From Streptomyces finlayi (lineage in GTDB: Bacteria > Actinomycetota > Actinomycetes > Streptomycetales > Streptomycetaceae), in the NCBI RefSeq assembly GCF_014216315.1, contig NZ_CP045702.1:1736001-1800000 (forward strand): a DNA stretch of 64,000 nt, read 5' to 3'. A model generated the notes under the pieces. The model ran no database searches. It had not been told where the DNA came from and was given only the letters and a program-made list of their open reading frames with translations. This document shows, piece by piece, positions 18,352 through 26,274 of this stretch. How positions within the stretch are numbered: the first letter of the stretch is position 1; every line of letters starts with the position of its first letter. Both the position numbers and the translations under genes were made by a program.

Positions 18352-18849
18352 ATGGCTGTCCGTACGCAGTGGACTGTCGAGCACTCGTGCTCCCACCAGG
18401 TCGTCCATGATCTTTCGAAGCGTCCCGCCGACAAGCGGGCCGGTTTCGCCCGCTGGCTCGCGGCCAAGGACTGCAGCGAATGCTGGAAGGCGGCTCGCGA
18501 CGCCGACACCGAGTCCAAGGAAGAGTGGCTCGCCGCGAAGCGGGCCGAGGAGCAGCAGGCTGCCGTCGAGTGGGCGACGAAGTTCGACATGCCGCAGCTG
18601 GAGGGCCCGGAGCGGGCCTTGGACTGGGGTCAGCGGTCCCGTCACCAGCTGATGGTCTCCGCGCACGCCTCGCTGGTCGTCGAGGGGTCCTGGGACGAGG
18701 CGGACTGGGCGGAGCTGGAGGAGAAGGCCCGCTCGATCACCCGTGCTGGGTGGTGGATTGACCAGCGGGATGCGGAGGGCGCTGACCTGCTCGAACTCCT
18801 CGACGCAGCGGGCGAAGAAGACCGTGGGACGGAGAACCCGTTCCGGTGA
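18352..18849 (+). CDS. Small putative zinc-binding protein
   Basis: The 165-residue product starts at ATG with GAGGAG upstream. It has His11, Cys13, His15 and a CSEC pair at Cys41 and Cys44 in an arrangement that could bind zinc, then a charged helical body rich in Trp and Glu. It lacks the Pro/Arg tail of its neighbours and its codons look more even. Similar sequences are familiar to me from streptomycete mobile elements, but the function is unknown. It is the last gene before the first copy of the 70-bp hairpin repeat. Confidence 0.75.
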   Translation: MAVRTQWTVEHSCSHQVVHDLSKRPADKRAGFARWLAAKDCSECWKAARDADTESKEEWLAAKRAEEQQAAVEWATKFDMPQLEGPERALDWGQRSRHQLMVSAHASLVVEGSWDEADWAELEEKARSITRAGWWIDQRDAEGADLLELLDAAGEEDRGTENPFR

Positions 18850-18856
18850 TGGAGGC

Positions 18857-18926
18857 GCAACATAGCCGGGAAACGCCGGTTAGCCAAACCGGCGATCTTC
18901 CGGACCATTGTTCCTCCCACCGCCAC
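18857..18926 (+). repeat. 70-bp hairpin repeat, copy 1
   Basis: GCAACATAGC (18857-18866) is followed seven bases later by a perfect 8-bp stem, CGCCGGTT and AACCGGCG, around the loop AGCCA (18874-18894). It then has GATC, a CATTG block and CCACCGCCAC (18917-18926). Copy 2 at 35729-35797 keeps the conserved blocks at the same spacing and differs between them. It lies just after a stop codon and 24 bases before the next start. Confidence 0.85.
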
Positions 18927-18949
18927 CCGCCTCGCGTGGAAGGAACCGT

Positions 18950-19375
18950 ATGTCCCTGACCCCACCCACTCCGGTGTTCGCTCCGACACCGGACCCGCTC
19001 ACCCCTGACCGGGACATCACCCACGCCCACTTCCGGGCCGGCGACACGGTCGTCGTCCTGAAGGGGGTCGCCGGGGGAGAACTGTGGGGAGACGCGATGC
19101 GCGTCATCACCCCGTCCTGGCACACCCCGACCGACGAGAACGGCTGGCGGCTGCGCGACGCGACCGGCGGCGCCCAGTCGTACATCACCGCCCACCCCCG
19201 TTACCTCGTCCACCTCTCCCGTCGCTGCCCGGACTGCCTGATCCACCTGCGCGCCATGGAGGACCGCCTCCTGCCGAAGCACACCGGGGACAACACGCTG
19301 ATCGACTGCGGCTGGTACACCACCACCGCCCTCAACCAGCTGGTACACATCGCCGACGTTCGGGGCGGCCGGTGA
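18950..19375 (+). CDS. Hypothetical protein with a CPDC motif
   Basis: The 141-residue product starts at ATG with GGAAGGA upstream; a longer frame from 18908 runs into the hairpin repeat and is not favoured. It contains a compact beta-rich region (about 25-85) reading FRAGDTVVVLKGV and WRLRDATGG, and a CPDC motif near residue 89. It has neither a basic tail nor a membrane segment. Its stop shares GTGA with the next start, so it is coupled to the relaxase-like gene. It might be a small DNA-binding partner of that protein, but this is only inferred from position. Confidence 0.65.
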   Translation: MSLTPPTPVFAPTPDPLTPDRDITHAHFRAGDTVVVLKGVAGGELWGDAMRVITPSWHTPTDENGWRLRDATGGAQSYITAHPRYLVHLSRRCPDCLIHLRAMEDRLLPKHTGDNTLIDCGWYTTTALNQLVHIADVRGGR

Positions 19376-20226
19376 TTCCCCGTCTCCACGAGCGGGCCCA
19401 CTCACCGCACGAGCCGCTCGCCGAGGCGCTGGGGCGCCCGGTGTCGCCGGACGAGGGACTCACCGAGCACACTGTCGTCGCCCACTGGCCGGGGCTCGAC
19501 TACTACACCCTGGACGACGAGCAGAAGATCTGGACGTCCGTCGAGTGGACCGAACACCTCGAAGACCCCTATCTGGAATACCCGTTCGCCGCCAGCCCGC
19601 AGGATGACCGGCACGCCGTCTTCCACCTCAGTGTCCGGCTCCATCCCGACGACCGTGTGCTGGCCGGCCCCGAGTGGGCCGAGATCGCCCACCGGCTCGC
19701 CCGCGCCGCCGGCATCGAGGTCCCCGGTGACGAGAAGGGCTGCCGGTGGATCGCCCTCCAGGCCCAGCCCGGCCGCCTCGATCTGCTCGCCAACCTAATC
19801 CGCCTGGATGGCGCGTGGGCCCCCCAGCGTGGCGATGCCCTGCGGCGCCTCTCGGAGGAATCCCGCCGCATCGAGCAGGACCTGCGTCTTATCCCCGCAC
19901 CAACTTCTCGGCCACAGAACGCCGACCGGCTCGTCCCCGTGGCGTCCACCCAGCTCGCGACCATCCTGTCGCAGCTCGCCGACGAGCAGTCCGGGCCGCT
20001 GGCCACGGTGCGCGGACTCGTCGAGCACACCGCTCACCGGATCGCACGACAGCCCGGCGCGGCCGGTGCCGCCACAGCGCATCGCCTGGAGCTCATCGCC
20101 CACCGGCTGCACTCCGTCCAGCAAGACCTGGACACCGCGGCAGCGCACCTGAGTGCCGCGGCCCGTCCCCGTGTAGCTGCCGCACCGCCTGCCGCAGCCC
20201 GGCACCCAGCACATCGATCGCCGTAG
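19372..20226 (+). CDS. Degenerate relaxase-like (mobilization) protein with a helical tail
   Basis: The 284-residue product starts at GTG 19372. Residues about 75-165 read like an actinobacterial mobilization relaxase: FHLSVRLHPDDRVL, EWAEIAHRLARAAGI and GCRWIALQAQ, followed by RRIEQDLRL. In active enzymes of this kind the next strand carries an HxH metal-binding pair (typically DDHIHI), but here it reads GRLDLLAN, so the catalytic histidines are missing. The C-terminal about 100 residues are a family C helical module plus the basic tail (ARHPAHRSP). It is likely a non-nicking DNA-binding derivative of a relaxase, or a decayed one. Confidence 0.65.
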   Translation: MIPRLHERAHSPHEPLAEALGRPVSPDEGLTEHTVVAHWPGLDYYTLDDEQKIWTSVEWTEHLEDPYLEYPFAASPQDDRHAVFHLSVRLHPDDRVLAGPEWAEIAHRLARAAGIEVPGDEKGCRWIALQAQPGRLDLLANLIRLDGAWAPQRGDALRRLSEESRRIEQDLRLIPAPTSRPQNADRLVPVASTQLATILSQLADEQSGPLATVRGLVEHTAHRIARQPGAAGAATAHRLELIAHRLHSVQQDLDTAAAHLSAAARPRVAAAPPAAARHPAHRSP

Positions 20227-20239
20227 GAGAAACGTCTCT

Positions 20240-20935
20240 TTGCCCCTTGCCGACCGCTTCCTGGACATCCGCCGAGATCCGCACTCCGACGAGGTCCTCG
20301 CCCGCGGTGGAGACCCCGAGGCGCACAGCATCCTGCAGCGCACCGGTTTCGTCTCCGTCGTCCGCGTCCACGAGACCTACCACCGCGCCCCCACCGGTCT
20401 CGCCGAGGACGAGGAGTCCCGCCTCGCTACCGGCGCCGTCGCACGGCTTCGATCCGCCGGGTACCACGTCGACTGCGACACCGCCTTCGACACCCAAGCC
20501 CGCCCGCCCAGTTACCTGCCACTGGGCGCCACTGTCTCCCACCTCGCCGAGCGCATCCGCGCAGCCACCACGACCGAGGAGGTGGCCGACGCTCTCACCG
20601 AGCTGACCGCCGCCCACAACGGCATCCTCGCCGCCCTGGGCGAAGTCCTAGCTGCAACCGCCGAGTTCCATGACGAACTCGGCGAAGCAGCCGACCCGCA
20701 TATCGCCAGGCGGCTGCGCTACCTCGCCGACGAGCGCCTGCGCTCCATCCGCACCGATCTCTGCGACACACGCAACGCGCTGGCCGACCGGCACGCCCCG
20801 CATCCCGGCCGCAGCACCTGCACCGAAGAGGTCTCCGCTGCCGAACGCGAGCGCTCCGCCGTGTGCGCCTGCCCGCCTCCGCCGCGCACGGTTCCCGCCC
20901 CGCCACCGCCGGTGGCCGCCGGACTGCGCCGCTGA
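20240..20935 (+). CDS. Family B+C accessory protein
   Basis: The 231-residue product starts at TTG 20240, with GGAG of the upstream spacer about nine bases away. Residues about 5-75 are the family B module (strand FLDIRRDP, then RTGF, then SAGYHVDCD). Residues about 100-185 are the family C helical module (ILAALGEVLAATAEFHDEL, then RRLRYLADERL). The tail is Pro-rich and ends PPVAAGLRR. It links the two modules that are encoded by separate coupled genes at 15370 and 15819, supporting a functional connection between B and C. The molecular function is unknown. Confidence 0.7.
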   Translation: MPLADRFLDIRRDPHSDEVLARGGDPEAHSILQRTGFVSVVRVHETYHRAPTGLAEDEESRLATGAVARLRSAGYHVDCDTAFDTQARPPSYLPLGATVSHLAERIRAATTTEEVADALTELTAAHNGILAALGEVLAATAEFHDELGEAADPHIARRLRYLADERLRSIRTDLCDTRNALADRHAPHPGRSTCTEEVSAAERERSAVCACPPPPRTVPAPPPPVAAGLRR

Positions 20936-20958
20936 CCCCCACCTCGCCCAAGGACACC

Positions 20959-21717
20959 ATGCACGATTACGAAGATTCCGAGCGCCTCGCCTCGTACGCC
21001 GACGTCCTCGCCGGTGAACTCCCCGGCGCCTGGACCAGCTCTTACCACTCGCCCCAGGACAAGGACGACCTCGTCGAACTGACCGAACGGGTCTGGGACC
21101 TGGACCTCGTCGCCGAGTCGCTCGCCGAATTCCCGCTCCAGCAGGCAGCCCTCCTGAGCCGCCCGGACGGAGCCCAGCTCGCCGTCCTCGACAGGCACGA
21201 CGAAGGCGACGGCTTCCTCATCGCCGCCGTCGCCCCCCGCGCTCTCCCCGACGAGGCATACCGCGGAGTGCGCGAGCCCAATGGCATCGCGCTGACGGAC
21301 GACCCGTTCCTGAGCGCCGAGACCGTAGCGGGCGACCTCCTCGCCCGCTACGACACGGCGCTCGCCCAGGTCCGCCACAACACCATCGGAGGCACCCAGC
21401 CGTCCCAGCCGGAAAGGGTCGTACTGACCTGGCAGCAGGACGGCAGCGTCGCCGCCGCGCCCGTCGGAGAAACAGCCGCCGCCGTCCTGGTGGCCAACGG
21501 CTTCGTCCAGGACACGCAGACCGGAATCCACCGCCTGAGCGGTGACGACACCACAGCGCAGGCTCGCGCTCTGCGCCAGATCGGCCCGCAGCTCGAAGCT
21601 CACGGTATCGGCACCGGCCTCCAGCACCTCTCCGGTCGGACCGCACCCGCCGCCACTCCGGCCGCCGTACCGCCGGCACCGGCTGCCACGCGTGTCCCGG
21701 CCCACAGGGCTCGCTGA
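20959..21717 (+). CDS. Family A+B (LPG-x-W) accessory protein
   Basis: The 252-residue product starts at ATG 20959 with AAGGA five bases upstream. The N-terminal family A module has LPGAW at 21-25, RVWDLD in place of the usual WDSG, and a GFLIAAVAP strand. The C-terminal family B module (about 155-230) has a QQDGSVAAAP strand, an NGF turn and a final helix ending HGIGTGL. The tail is Pro/Ala-rich, ending VPAHRAR. It is closest in architecture to the protein at 7980, which suggests duplication of a gene block within the element. Confidence 0.7.
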   Translation: MHDYEDSERLASYADVLAGELPGAWTSSYHSPQDKDDLVELTERVWDLDLVAESLAEFPLQQAALLSRPDGAQLAVLDRHDEGDGFLIAAVAPRALPDEAYRGVREPNGIALTDDPFLSAETVAGDLLARYDTALAQVRHNTIGGTQPSQPERVVLTWQQDGSVAAAPVGETAAAVLVANGFVQDTQTGIHRLSGDDTTAQARALRQIGPQLEAHGIGTGLQHLSGRTAPAATPAAVPPAPAATRVPAHRAR

Positions 21718-21775
21718 AGCCGAGGAAGCAGCAGCTGCCCCCGCCCCCCGCCGAGGCTGAACTGGAGAACCTTCC

Positions 21776-22183
21776 ATGGCCAATCTGGCCGACGAGTACG
21801 GCACCGACGTCGAGATCTACGTCAAGGCCCTGACCACGACCATCCACGCCGACACTCCCACCGGCGCCCCGGCCAAGCTCCACGACCTGCTCGAACAACT
21901 CGGCCTCGAACGCCAAGAGGTCCGTACCGCCGGGCCCGTCTACATCTGGCACGTTGCGCCCGAGCACCTCGGCGTCAACGAGCAGAGACGCCTTGCTACT
22001 CGCGCGATCCCCGCCCTCCTCCTGGCTGGCTACGAGGTCAGCTGCGCCGGCGAAGTCTTCGACGAGCCCGCCTACCAGCAGGCCGTGCGCGAGATCCGCA
22101 CCGGGAAACCCAATCCTGCGGCGCAGCGCCCGGCACCGGCCGCATCTCCCTCGCACCCCGCACCGTCCCGCCGCACCCCGTGA
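21776..22183 (+). CDS. Family B accessory protein
   Basis: The 135-residue product starts at ATG 21776, with TGGAG eight bases upstream. Nearly the whole protein is a single family B module: strand DVEIYVKAL, helix KLHDLLEQLGL, a second strand pair, and a last helix ending AGYEVSCAG. A short Pro/Ala tail ends in Arg-Arg (PAPSRRTP). Its stop TGA overlaps the next GTG. The function is unknown. Confidence 0.68.
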   Translation: MANLADEYGTDVEIYVKALTTTIHADTPTGAPAKLHDLLEQLGLERQEVRTAGPVYIWHVAPEHLGVNEQRRLATRAIPALLLAGYEVSCAGEVFDEPAYQQAVREIRTGKPNPAAQRPAPAASPSHPAPSRRTP

Positions 22184-22458
22184 AGCTGGCCGGGTGGTAC
22201 CGGCTCCCCGCCGGTGTCACCCGGCCAGCACCGCCCGACCCATCGGAGAAACCTGTAGCACCCCCGCCCATCACGCCCCGCCTCAAGCCCCGCCTCGTGA
22301 CCGCCCTGTTCCGCCGCTACCTGCGCGCCGTCACCGTCAGCAGCCACGACCGGACCAACCCACTGGCCGGCGGTCGCCCTGAGGCCGCGCTCGACGAAGC
22401 CCGGCGCCGCGACCTGTTCCTTCTCGTCGAAAGCCAGCGCATCCGCCACCACGACTAG
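22180..22458 (+). CDS. Small basic hypothetical protein
   Basis: The 92-residue product starts at GTG within the GTGA overlap with the previous stop. It begins with a Pro-rich segment and continues with an Arg-rich helix (LVTALFRRYLRAV) and a second charged helix (ARRRDLFLLVESQRIRHHD). No known family is recognised. The high Arg content and small size would fit a nucleic-acid-binding or scaffold peptide. Other possible starts downstream lack a ribosome site. Confidence 0.55.
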   Translation: MKLAGWYRLPAGVTRPAPPDPSEKPVAPPPITPRLKPRLVTALFRRYLRAVTVSSHDRTNPLAGGRPEAALDEARRRDLFLLVESQRIRHHD

Positions 22459-22491
22459 CAGCCCGCCCGAGCCCATCCACCCAGGAGGCAC

Positions 22492-22881
22492 ATGACCGAC
22501 CTGTCGTCCTACCCCGTACGCCTCGCCGAGGACATCACCGGCCTGCTCAGGACGCTGGATGACCACCTCGCCCAAGCCTCGCCCCAGATAGCCGCACAGA
22601 TCCTCGGCAAGATCCTCGACCCCGACAACGGCGTCCTCACCGGGGTGACGGAGCTGATGGAAACCGGGTCGCGGTTCGCCCGGGACAACGTCCACCGCGG
22701 CGCTCTCCCGCCCGAGGTGTGGCTGGCCATGGGCCGCGCCGCCAACGAGTTGCACGACGTCGGCACAGACCTCAGCGATCACACCGACGCGCTGCGGCAG
22801 TTCGCGAAACCCCCGGCACCGGCCAGCACCGCGCCGCCGAAACCGGTGGCATCCGCCATGGTTGTGCGGCGGAGCCGGTGA
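22492..22881 (+). CDS. Family C helical protein, first of three helical/DUF317 pairs
   Basis: The 129-residue product starts at ATG after a strong AGGAGG. Most of it is one family C module: ILGKILDPDNGVLTGVTEL then ETGSRFA and a second helical pair (GRAANELHDVGTDL), closely paralleling the end of the protein at 6992. It ends in a short Pro-rich basic tail (AMVVRRSR). It is coupled by GTGA to a DUF317 gene; the same two-gene arrangement recurs at 23711/24064 and 24895/25464. Confidence 0.7.
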   Translation: MTDLSSYPVRLAEDITGLLRTLDDHLAQASPQIAAQILGKILDPDNGVLTGVTELMETGSRFARDNVHRGALPPEVWLAMGRAANELHDVGTDLSDHTDALRQFAKPPAPASTAPPKPVASAMVVRRSR

Positions 22882-23681
22882 AGAACAAGCAGTGGCAGGG
22901 CTGGGGAGCAGGCGAACAGGCCCAGCAGCACTACCTCATCGAGCCCCGCTCCCTCGCGGGCGGCGGCGACGTGCGCCACGTCTCCGAATTCCTGCGCGCC
23001 TCCGGCTGGCGGGACAAGTCGAAAACGGGCGGCCCCCTGGCCATGGAAAGCCCGGACCGCACCGTCCGCATCGCCTACGACCCCTACGTCCTGCCCGGCG
23101 GGTGGTCGATCCACGGCGCCGCGAGCGGCCACCAGGACGAGTGGTGGGCCGTCCTCGGCCGGCAGACGCCGGTGGAGATCGTCGCCGGTCTCACCGACGC
23201 CCTCACCCAGCCCCGCTCCGCGCACGCCCCCAACGTCTGGGCGCCGCTACAGGACCAGAACTGGAGCGACCAGCCCCACCCCGACCATGTAACCGCGACC
23301 AGTCCCGACGGCAACGCCTGGGTGCAGTACCACCAGAGCCCCGGCAGCGAGTCGATGTGGTGGGCCGGGGCGAAGGACGGCCAAGGCAACGGCTGGACCG
23401 CCCAGTTCGCACCCAGTACGCCGATGCACCTCGTGCAAGCCTTCTCGACCGCGCTCGCCAGCCCCGAGCCCGTGATGCGCCCGCTCGGCCGCGTCCCGCA
23501 CAGCACACAGATCCGCACCACATCCGTCTCTGTGCTGCCCTCCCAGCTCAGCGCCTGGCAGCAGGCCCGGATCACCGCCGCCCGTGCCGCCACCTGGGCA
23601 CGCAACACCACCCGAGGCAGCCGGCCCCGCACCACGGCCCGCCCCCACGCCAATGCCGGTGGCACCCGAACCCGCCGCTGA
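22878..23681 (+). CDS. DUF317 protein 1
   Basis: The 267-residue product starts at the GTG that overlaps the preceding stop. Near the N-terminus it has the signature PRSLAGGGD and, about 35 residues later, a SPDRTVRIAYDP strand, followed by a Trp-rich strand pair. The same unit repeats in the second half (TSPDGNAWVQY). Tandem SPDG-type units are the hallmark of the DUF317 family of streptomycetes and their elements. The function is unknown. The C-terminal tail is basic (GGTRTRR). No signal peptide or membrane helix is present. Confidence 0.82.
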   Translation: MKNKQWQGWGAGEQAQQHYLIEPRSLAGGGDVRHVSEFLRASGWRDKSKTGGPLAMESPDRTVRIAYDPYVLPGGWSIHGAASGHQDEWWAVLGRQTPVEIVAGLTDALTQPRSAHAPNVWAPLQDQNWSDQPHPDHVTATSPDGNAWVQYHQSPGSESMWWAGAKDGQGNGWTAQFAPSTPMHLVQAFSTALASPEPVMRPLGRVPHSTQIRTTSVSVLPSQLSAWQQARITAARAATWARNTTRGSRPRTTARPHANAGGTRTRR

Positions 23682-23710
23682 CCTTTCGCCCCGCACCATC
23701 GAGGAGACCC

Positions 23711-24067
23711 ATGCCCGCACTCACCCCGGACACCATCCGCACCGCGACCGAGACCCTCTCCCGCCTCACCGACTACCTGCTCGGCAATCCCCACCCCGAA
23801 GAGGCACTCGCCCTGGCCGAGCCCCTGCTGGATGAGCACACGGGCATACCCATGCAGCTCGCCGACATCCTGCGTGCCCTCGCCCGCACCGTGCAGGAGC
23901 ACCCCGACACCCCCCGTAACCTGGAAGCCGACTTCCTGGTAGCGGAGTTGCGCGACGCGGCGTGGGAGCAGTCCGACCAGCACACCCTGCACTACGCCCT
24001 GGACGACCTGCGCGCCCTGGTCGAGAAGGCTCCCGCGAGCGAGCCGGAGTGCTGCTGGTGCCGGTGA
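23711..24067 (+). CDS. Family C helical protein, second helical/DUF317 pair
   Basis: The 118-residue product starts at ATG 23711, four bases after GAGGAG. It is fully helical. The segment LLDEHTGIPMQLADIL matches the family C signature, and a second helix pair ends in ALDDLRALVEK. The C-terminus differs from its relatives: it ends ECCWCR, three cysteines around a Trp, in place of a basic Pro-rich tail. The stop is within GTGA, coupling it to the DUF317 gene at 24064. Confidence 0.68.
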   Translation: MPALTPDTIRTATETLSRLTDYLLGNPHPEEALALAEPLLDEHTGIPMQLADILRALARTVQEHPDTPRNLEADFLVAELRDAAWEQSDQHTLHYALDDLRALVEKAPASEPECCWCR

Positions 24068-24876
24068 GTGAACGGCAGCTCGCCGCCTTCGCCGCCAAGC
24101 ACGCCGGGCAGATCCCGTTCGACACCAGCCCGCGCCACCTCGCCGGAGGAGGGGACGCGCGCCACGTCACCCACGGCCTGGCCGCCGCCGGATGGAAAGC
24201 CGTCTCCGACCCGCTGAGTGCCGAGATCGTCCTGCGCAGTCCTGACCTCCGCCACCACCTCAAGTTCGACCCGCAGTCCACCACCTCCGCATGGTGGTGG
24301 CTGCAGGCCGAGCACACCGACACCGAGCGAGGCTGGCACGCCGAGTTCGGCGAACTCCTCCCCGCCGAATTCCTCGCCGGCCTTACCGACGCGCTCATCT
24401 CCCCGGCACCCGCCTCGCATCCGGAACCCCTCACGGTGCTCAGGGCTGCGGGCTGGCAGGTCGGGCCGGACGACGCGGCGGTATCGCCGGACGGCATGTG
24501 CCACGCAGAGCAGCTTTCCCACCGGGACGCCCCGGCGTACTGGCGCGTTGAGACGTGCGAGCCGGGATACGGAACCCCCATGGGCCCGCGGATCTGGCAC
24601 GCGTATTTCGACGCCAACACGCCCGAACACCTCGTGACCGCGTTCGTCACCGCACTCGCCGACCCCGCACCGCTCCAGCGCGCCATGTACGACCGCACCG
24701 CTCACTACAGCGCCGTGCAAGTGCCCAGCCCACTCACTCCGCAGCAGACGGTCGACGCGCACACCACCCGCATCGATTCGCTCCGCTCACACGCACGCGC
24801 AGCCCGCCGGCAGGCAACGAAACCCGCGACGACCCCGGCGACGACCAGTGCCGCCCGTCCGACCGTCCGCCGCTGA
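24064..24876 (+). CDS. DUF317 protein 2
   Basis: The 270-residue product starts at GTG 24064, overlapping the previous stop; GTG 24058 is a weaker alternative. It has PRHLAGGGD, a downstream AAAGW and an RSPDLRHHLKFDP strand, then a second repeat unit with VSPDGMCHAEQ. The two-unit DUF317 layout is the same as in its neighbours. The tail is basic and Pro/Ala-containing (SAARPTVRR). It is about as divergent from DUF317 protein 1 as from protein 3, so the triplication is not very recent. Confidence 0.82.
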   Translation: MSERQLAAFAAKHAGQIPFDTSPRHLAGGGDARHVTHGLAAAGWKAVSDPLSAEIVLRSPDLRHHLKFDPQSTTSAWWWLQAEHTDTERGWHAEFGELLPAEFLAGLTDALISPAPASHPEPLTVLRAAGWQVGPDDAAVSPDGMCHAEQLSHRDAPAYWRVETCEPGYGTPMGPRIWHAYFDANTPEHLVTAFVTALADPAPLQRAMYDRTAHYSAVQVPSPLTPQQTVDAHTTRIDSLRSHARAARRQATKPATTPATTSAARPTVRR

Positions 24877-24894
24877 ACCGACAGGACCCTGACC

Positions 24895-25467
24895 ATCTCC
24901 GCCGATCACACCGCCCACCGCGAGTACCTCCGCCACCTCGACAGCTACCTGAGCGACAGCAAGCAGACCCTGGACGCCTGGGACGTCTACTCCGACGAAC
25001 ACACCGACCTCGACGGCTGGCCGCACGACGACCACGCCTACGGGCTGCGCGCCAGCCAGCGCGACGCCGACACCCACACGGCGTTCGAGCCACTGCGCAC
25101 CAACGCCCGCCTCCTGCTGGGCACCGCAGAAACGCAGCTCGCCCACCTGCCCGCGAACACCGTACAGAGCCGCTGGGTCTACCAGTTGGGCGTCCTGCAC
25201 GCCGCGCTCGAACGGCTCGAAGGGCTGCAGGAACAGTGGACGACGACCCTCGACACGCTCCCCGCCAACGCCCGGCCCGGGAGCCCGGTCTTCGACAACG
25301 CCCTCGCCGAGCACCACGCCGAATCATGGAGCTACCTCGACGACTGGGCCACCCACGGCCAGGCATTGCGGGAGATCAACTCCGCAGCCCTGAAAGCCCC
25401 CTCGCGTCTGGCGCCGCCACCGACCACGGCCCCCGTAACCGGCCGGGCCGCCCCGGTGAGGAAGTGA
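24895..25467 (+). CDS. Helical protein with a probable ATC start, third helical/DUF317 pair
   Basis: The product is 190 residues if read from ATC 24895, eight bases after AGGA. The preceding gene's TGA lies in the same frame at 24874, and between it and the coding region only CTG 24889 (two bases after the ribosome site) competes. The first GTG (25186) would delete half of the helical protein. The predicted product is helical, rich in Leu, His and Asp, with a short basic tail (GRAAPVRK). It occupies the position of the family C partner before a GTGA-coupled DUF317 gene. Similarity to family C is weak. Confidence 0.58.
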   Translation: MSADHTAHREYLRHLDSYLSDSKQTLDAWDVYSDEHTDLDGWPHDDHAYGLRASQRDADTHTAFEPLRTNARLLLGTAETQLAHLPANTVQSRWVYQLGVLHAALERLEGLQEQWTTTLDTLPANARPGSPVFDNALAEHHAESWSYLDDWATHGQALREINSAALKAPSRLAPPPTTAPVTGRAAPVRK

Positions 25468-26240
25468 GTGTGCCCCCGCCCACCGAGAGTGTCGAGGTCG
25501 AGTTCATCACCCCGCGTCACCTGGCCGGGGGCGGAGACCCCGCCTGGGTCACCGTCCCGCTCCACCGCGCCTGCGGCTGGAGCTACGGCCATGACCCCCT
25601 GATGCCGCGCGTGCTGCTTTCCAGCCCCGACCAGAAGGCGCTCCTGCGCCTGGAGCCCGACCCCGACGGCCAGTGGTGGACCCTCCAACACGCCCCGGAG
25701 CCGGACCGGTCCGCCTGGTACGCGAGCTTCGGCGCCCGCACTCCCGTCGAGATCATTGCCGCGTTCACCGACGCCCTCACCGACCCGGCTCCGGCGGCGG
25801 CTGCCGACCCGTACAAGACGCTCCAGCAGGTCGGCTGGTCGCCTTACGGAGAGTGCGGCCTCGTGTCGCCCGACAACAAGGCGTACGTCGAGAGCCTGGG
25901 CACGCCGAAGGCTCCAGGGGCGTGGTTCGTCACCGTCACGCTCGGGCTGCAGAAGCAGGTGTGGCAGGCCCGATTCGGCGAGCACACGCCTGCGCACCTC
26001 GTCGCCGCGTTCACCGCTGCGCTCGCCGACCCGAGCCCCGTGCCGCGCACCGACAGCCTGCACGGCCTGGTGGCCCACGACCCCAACCTCATCGCCCGCA
26101 CCCGCCGCGAGGTGCCCGCCGTGCAGGTCGCCACGGCTCTGGAAGAGCGTGTCCGCTCCCTGGCCGGCCGCCGCGCCGGACCTCCGGCGTGTCCTAGCCC
26201 GCTGCGACCGCCGCCTGCCACGAACGGCCGCAGCCGCTGA
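25464..26240 (+). CDS. DUF317 protein 3
   Basis: The 258-residue product starts at the GTG of a GTGA overlap; GTG 25470 is an alternative. The signature TPRHLAGGGD is followed by ACGW, then SSPDQKALLRLEP and a second unit with VSPDNKAYVE. As in the other DUF317 proteins, each unit ends with a Trp strand and a FGxxTPxH helix start (FGEHTPAHLVAAF). The tail ends ATNGRSR. It directly precedes the coupling-protein gene, so a substrate-recognition role near VirD4 can be imagined but is not shown. Confidence 0.82.
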   Translation: MSVPPPTESVEVEFITPRHLAGGGDPAWVTVPLHRACGWSYGHDPLMPRVLLSSPDQKALLRLEPDPDGQWWTLQHAPEPDRSAWYASFGARTPVEIIAAFTDALTDPAPAAAADPYKTLQQVGWSPYGECGLVSPDNKAYVESLGTPKAPGAWFVTVTLGLQKQVWQARFGEHTPAHLVAAFTAALADPSPVPRTDSLHGLVAHDPNLIARTRREVPAVQVATALEERVRSLAGRRAGPPACPSPLRPPPATNGRSR

Positions 26241-26274
26241 CCCCTCCGTCCCCACCCCGGAAGCGCGTAGCCCT

